This document shows positions 5,611-7,913 of a DNA stretch of 7,913 nucleotides, one piece after another (the first letter of the stretch is position 1; the number at the start of each line of letters is the position of its first letter). The stretch lies in the NCBI GenBank assembly GCA_028724485.1, contig JAQYCY010000050.1, positions 1 through 7,913 on the forward strand, given 5' to 3'. This DNA is from CAG-917 sp028724485 (GTDB lineage: Bacteria; Bacillota; Clostridia; Christensenellales; CAG-917). The position numbers and the translations under genes are program-made. The notes beneath the pieces were generated by a model. It was not told where the DNA came from. It searched no databases and saw nothing but the letters and a program-made list of their open reading frames with translations.

Positions 5611-5639
5611 TTTACATTTTTCTGAAAAAATGATAAAAT
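5611..5639 (+). promoter_or_regulatory. Promoter of the Pr6Pr-family gene
   Basis: TTTACA (5611-5616), 17 bases, TAAAAT (5634-5639), with TGA before the -10 (extended -10). The start would be near 5646, which is inside the palindrome that follows. Confidence 0.7.
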
Positions 5640-5644
5640 CATTT

Positions 5645-5664
5645 AAAACTAAACGTTTAGTTTT
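5645..5664. promoter_or_regulatory. Perfect 20-bp palindromic operator over the transcription start
   Basis: AAAACTAAACGTTTAGTTTT is identical to its reverse complement over all 20 bases. It begins five bases after the -10 box, so it covers the predicted start point, a position where a bound dimer would block transcription. The form (ACTAAAC-GTTTAGT) is like operators of TetR-family repressors. No such regulator is encoded in the window, so the matching protein is an inference. It is not followed by a T-run suited to termination alone. Confidence 0.7.
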
Positions 5665-5690
5665 TATTAAAACGGTGTAAAGGGGAACAT

Positions 5691-6485
5691 ATGAAGGAAA
5701 ACATGAAAGTAAGGATTTTAAACGGAACGGCGCTTTCGCTAAACGTCATAATTGTAATTTTGACGTTTTATTCCATTGTAGGAATGACAACGGGCAGTAT
5801 TGCAGGTAATATGACGGCGGGGGTGCGTGCGTTCAGATACTTTACAAATCTTTCAAACATATTGGTTGCGGTTTTTTCCACTATGCTTATACCTTTCAAC
5901 ATAAACGGCTTAATCAGCGGCAAATATGAAGTGCCTAAATGGCTTGGGGTTTGCAAGTTTGTCGGCACAACTGCCGTTACGATAACGTTCGTCACGGTTG
6001 TGTTTTTCTTGGGACCTACAATGGGTTGGACGATGATGTTTGACGGTCCGTGCCTTTATTTGCACGCATTGATACCGATCCTTGCGATAATTTCGCTTGT
6101 GTTCGTGGAAGTTGACAATCCCGTTTCCTTTAAATTGTCCATATTCGGACTTGCGCCATCGGTGATATATAGCATTATATATTTATTTGCAGTGGTTATA
6201 ACAAAAGTTTGGCCTGATTTTTATGGATTTACGTTTGGCGGAAAAATGTGGGCGATTCCGCTTTCAATGATTATGATGTATTCGGCGGCGTTTGCGCTGT
6301 CATCTGCGCTTTGGGCGTTGCAAAACTTGTTTCACAAACTATATTTTTTGCCTAAGGGGGAACGATTTGTTAAAAAATCTAAAAAAACCAATAATGCCAA
6401 CGGCAACGAAACTACAAACGTTGACGCTCTCGACAGCCACAACAAAACGGATAACGGCGTAACCGATAATACCGATTTGACTTAA
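5691..6485 (+). CDS. Pr6Pr-family six-helix integral membrane protein
   Basis: A 264-residue membrane protein resembling the Pr6Pr family (related to FAR-17a/AIG1-like proteins). Six hydrophobic helices are visible at about 15-33, 53-73, 86-108, 121-141, 150-171 and 187-211. The family hallmark YFTNLSN is at 50-56, just before helix 2, and a conserved histidine (H125) lies in helix 4 (CLYLHALIPILAII). The C-terminal tail (222-264) is hydrophilic and rich in Asn, Thr, Lys and Asp, without a known motif. The bacterial function is unknown; eukaryotic AIG1 relatives hydrolyse fatty-acid esters of hydroxy fatty acids, but transfer of that activity would be a guess. ATG 5691 is preceded by AGGGG (5681-5685); an ATG at 5703 is possible but has a weaker site. 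It is a single-gene unit with its own promoter, operator and terminator. Confidence 0.85.
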   Translation: MKENMKVRILNGTALSLNVIIVILTFYSIVGMTTGSIAGNMTAGVRAFRYFTNLSNILVAVFSTMLIPFNINGLISGKYEVPKWLGVCKFVGTTAVTITFVTVVFFLGPTMGWTMMFDGPCLYLHALIPILAIISLVFVEVDNPVSFKLSIFGLAPSVIYSIIYLFAVVITKVWPDFYGFTFGGKMWAIPLSMIMMYSAAFALSSALWALQNLFHKLYFLPKGERFVKKSKKTNNANGNETTNVDALDSHNKTDNGVTDNTDLT

Positions 6486-6490
6486 GATTT

Positions 6491-6516
6491 AAAACCTAAA
6501 CTTTAATTAGGTTTTT
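6491..6516 (+). terminator. Weak intrinsic terminator after the Pr6Pr gene
   Basis: AAAACCTAA (6491-6499) pairs with TTAGGTTTT (6507-6515) around a seven-base loop, and the right arm itself supplies the T-run. The stem has only two G-C pairs, so it is modest, but it lies six bases after the stop codon. Confidence 0.6.
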
Positions 6517-6798
6517 GATAGCATAGTAAATATTTAAGAGACAGTATAGTAAGCACGGAAATAATAGCGCATTAAAATAAAAACCTATAGTATTGCAACT
6601 ATAGTATTGCAACCTACGAAACGGTAGCATAATAAATGTAAAAGATTGTATAGTGTATGCACTGAATTATAGTATGCGAAGATTAAACACGATAGTTTTG
6701 TAAAAGCTAATCGGTGGCAAAATAAAGATAAAAAAACGGAAGAATAGTAAATGCCGAAACGATAGTACGGTAAAGATAAAAAACGGAAGTGATAAATG
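6517..6798 (+). repeat. Degenerate repeat tract (about 22-25 bases per unit) running into a start codon
   Basis: The whole 280-base spacer can be cut into about a dozen related units, mostly 21-25 bases. Examples are GATAGCATAGTAAATATTTA, GACAGTATAGTAAGCACGG, GGTAGCATAATAAATGTAAA, GATAGTTTTGTAAAAGC and GATAGTACGGTAAAGATAAA, with a rough consensus GATAGTATAGTAAAT followed by an A-rich end. Two 14-base copies of CTATAGTATTGCAA stand side by side at 6585-6612. Near the end AAAGATA, an A-run, ACGGAAG and then AATG occur twice (6724-6753, 6772-6798), and the second ATG is the next gene's start. No protein-coding frame is maintained through the units. Confidence 0.55.
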
Positions 6799-7200
6799 AA
6801 AATCTTAATAATTTGTTCAAAAGTATTTTATGACAAAATTCCGCCGATTGCCGAAAAACTGCAAAACGACGGACATACGGTTGTTATGCCGAATTGTTTT
6901 GATTGCCCGAATACGGAAGCAAGTTTAAGGGGAACGGACAAACACTCTGCATTTAAAGCGGCAATGTTTAGAAAAAGTGAAGAAACCATTTCAAACGTTG
7001 ACGCCGTTTTGGTCTTGAATTTCGATAAAAACGGAGCAAGCAATTATATCGGCGGCGCGACGTTCTTGGAAATGTATGACGCTTTCAGATTTGGTAAAAA
7101 GATATTTTTGTATAACGGCTTGCCGAACGGAATGCTTCGCGACGAAATAATCGGTTTTTCGCCGATAATGATTGACGGCGATTTAAATTTAGTAAAATAA
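6796..7200 (+). CDS. Small nucleoside 2-deoxyribosyltransferase-like fold protein
   Basis: A complete 134-residue cytosolic protein with the flavodoxin-like fold of nucleoside 2-deoxyribosyltransferase relatives. It has a first strand MKILIICSK, helix, then GHTVVMPN (26-33); DAVLVLN (69-75), which fits the substrate-edge strand; NYIGGATFLEMYDAF (83-97), matching the Gly...Glu helix motif of the family with E92 in the place of the catalytic glutamate; and GKKIFLYN (100-107). It closes with an aspartate-rich strand, PIMIDGDL. Close relatives are usually annotated as hypothetical, and I would not claim transferase activity: it could bind nucleotides or sugars otherwise. ATG 6796 is preceded by GGAAG (6785-6789) at six bases. 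The repeat tract abuts the start codon, and a strong terminator follows the gene. Confidence 0.8.
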   Translation: MKILIICSKVFYDKIPPIAEKLQNDGHTVVMPNCFDCPNTEASLRGTDKHSAFKAAMFRKSEETISNVDAVLVLNFDKNGASNYIGGATFLEMYDAFRFGKKIFLYNGLPNGMLRDEIIGFSPIMIDGDLNLVK

Positions 7201-7259
7201 TAAAAAAGTCGTTACTATGTCGTTACGCTAAATCATCGCAATATTTAAGCTCGATTTTT

Positions 7260-7296
7260 AAAATCCGAAAAGCAGTTGCTTTATTCGGATTTTTTG
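7260..7296 (+). terminator. Intrinsic terminator with a long stem
   Basis: AAAATCCGAA (7260-7269) pairs with TTCGGATTTT (7284-7293). Inside, AAGCA (7270-7274) pairs with TGCTT (7277-7281) leaving a two-base TA bulge, and T residues run to 7295. It ends the transcript of the gene at 6796-7200, about 60 bases after the stop. Confidence 0.88.
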
Positions 7297-7429
7297 TATG
7301 TTTGATTGTGTCTTTATATATAGTTTTAAACTACGTTTAATTTTTTGTTACAAACGAAAACGAATATTTGTTAAATTTTGTTTGTTATTAAATATTTTCA
7401 ACTTGGGCGTAAAACACCCCAGATTAAAA

Positions 7430-7458
7430 TTGTGTTTTCCTTTTGTTTGTGTTAAAAT
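7430..7458 (+). promoter_or_regulatory. pcrA: Promoter of the helicase gene, apparently without a 5' leader
   Basis: TTGTGT (7430-7435), a 17-base spacer and TAAAAT (7453-7458), with TGT before the -10 (extended -10). A start seven bases after the -10 is 7465, the A of the helicase ATG. No purine-rich ribosome binding site is present between them. Confidence 0.55.
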
Positions 7459-7464
7459 TTTTAT

Positions 7465-7913
7465 ATGGCTGAAAATACTATAAAACTTAATAGCGAACAA
7501 TGTAAAGCTGCTTACGATACGGAAGGGGCGGTTCTCGTCATAGCGGGAGCAGGTAGCGGAAAGACGAGAGTCTTGACCGCACGCATAGAGAACCTTATCA
7601 ATTCGGGCGTCCCGCAGTCCGAAATACTTGCGATTACTTTTACAAACAAAGCCGCAAACGAAATGAAAGAACGTTTAGAAAACGTTTTGGGTGGAAACTG
7701 CTACGTTTGGACAAGCACGTTTCACTCGTTTTGTGCGCGAGTGTTAAGATATGACGGCGATAACTTAGGTTACACTTCGTCGTTTACCATCTATACGGAA
7801 ACCGAAAGCGGACGACTTGTAAAGCGAATACTTGCCGAGATGAACGAGGACCAAAAACTCAACACAAAGGTTTTATGGCACATATCAAACGCAAAAAACA
7901 AAGGCTATTCGCC
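7465..7913 (+). CDS. pcrA: UvrD/PcrA-type superfamily 1 DNA helicase, N-terminal part
   Basis: The frame is open from ATG 7465 to the window edge (149 codons plus two bases), so only the first part of a protein that is usually about 700 residues is present. Visible helicase motifs are the Q-motif region LNSEQ (8-12), Walker A AGAGSGKT (27-34), motif Ia ITFTNKAANEMKERL (57-71) and motif Ib TSTFHSFCARVLR (83-95). These place it in domain 1A of the UvrD/PcrA/Rep family, 3'-to-5' ATP-driven helicases used in excision repair and clearing of replication forks. PcrA is preferred because of the inferred low-GC lineage, but Rep- or UvrD-like paralogues cannot be separated from this part. An in-frame TAA at 7453-7455 excludes longer starts, and the next in-frame ATG falls after Walker A, so 7465 must be the start although it has no ribosome binding site. 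Confidence 0.93.
   Translation, partial: MAENTIKLNSEQCKAAYDTEGAVLVIAGAGSGKTRVLTARIENLINSGVPQSEILAITFTNKAANEMKERLENVLGGNCYVWTSTFHSFCARVLRYDGDNLGYTSSFTIYTETESGRLVKRILAEMNEDQKLNTKVLWHISNAKNKGYS

Noticed and set aside
7208..7226. Two GTCGTTAC copies after the stop codon at 7200
   Set aside because: Only eight bases repeated once with no larger structure; chance or a small slippage event.
7298..7483. 61-codon plus-strand frame rich in Phe and Cys
   Set aside because: It starts inside the terminator tail, overlaps the helicase start in another frame, and its composition is that of translated AT-rich spacer.

Overview
The window is a chromosomal piece of a low-GC bacterium, most likely a member of the Bacillota (Clostridia-like, possibly uncultured). 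The reasons are strong AGGAGG-type ribosome binding sites on most genes, AT-rich spacers, a TTG start, sigma-A-like promoters with TGn-extended -10 boxes, T-tailed hairpin terminators, and the family make-up (UPF0173 hydrolase, Rho, Pr6Pr membrane protein, PcrA-type helicase). The lineage is an inference; no marker gene here fixes it further.

Layout, left to right. (1) 1-131 is the tail of an unidentified gene, followed after 15 bases by a metallo-beta-lactamase-fold hydrolase (147-803), probably one operon that ends at a hairpin (831-870). (2) rho (967-2424) has its own leader and a clear intrinsic terminator. (3) 2569-3474 encodes an unrecognised protein whose middle looks like a degenerate RNase III fold. 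(4) 3475-4022 is a gene-free, extremely AT-rich stretch with short tandem repeats. (5) A tRNA-Ser(GGA) gene with promoter and a textbook terminator (4001-4168). (6) On the minus strand, an XRE-type phage-like repressor interrupted by one in-frame amber codon (4420-4764), probably the remnant of an element once inserted beside the tRNA, then a two-helix membrane protein with a zinc ribbon (4899-5351) and a very good promoter. (7) A six-helix Pr6Pr-family membrane protein (5691-6485) whose promoter is followed at once by a perfect 20-bp palindrome, so it is probably controlled by a TetR-like repressor encoded elsewhere. (8) A small deoxyribosyltransferase-like fold protein (6796-7200), preceded by a degenerate repeat tract that runs into its start codon. 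(9) The first 149 codons of a UvrD/PcrA helicase (from 7465), which looks leaderless.

The genes are mostly single transcription units separated by terminators, not one pathway. The least ordinary content is in the spacers: three tracts of degenerate AGTATAGTAAAT-like repeats (about 2494-2571, 3481-3612, 6517-6798), two of which end exactly at a start codon of a poorly characterised gene. I did not find a CRISPR array, an insertion sequence with transposase, or a recognisable defence cassette. The best leads are the amber-interrupted repressor, the RNase III-like orphan, the start-codon-abutting repeat tracts, the Pr6Pr operator and the leaderless helicase start.
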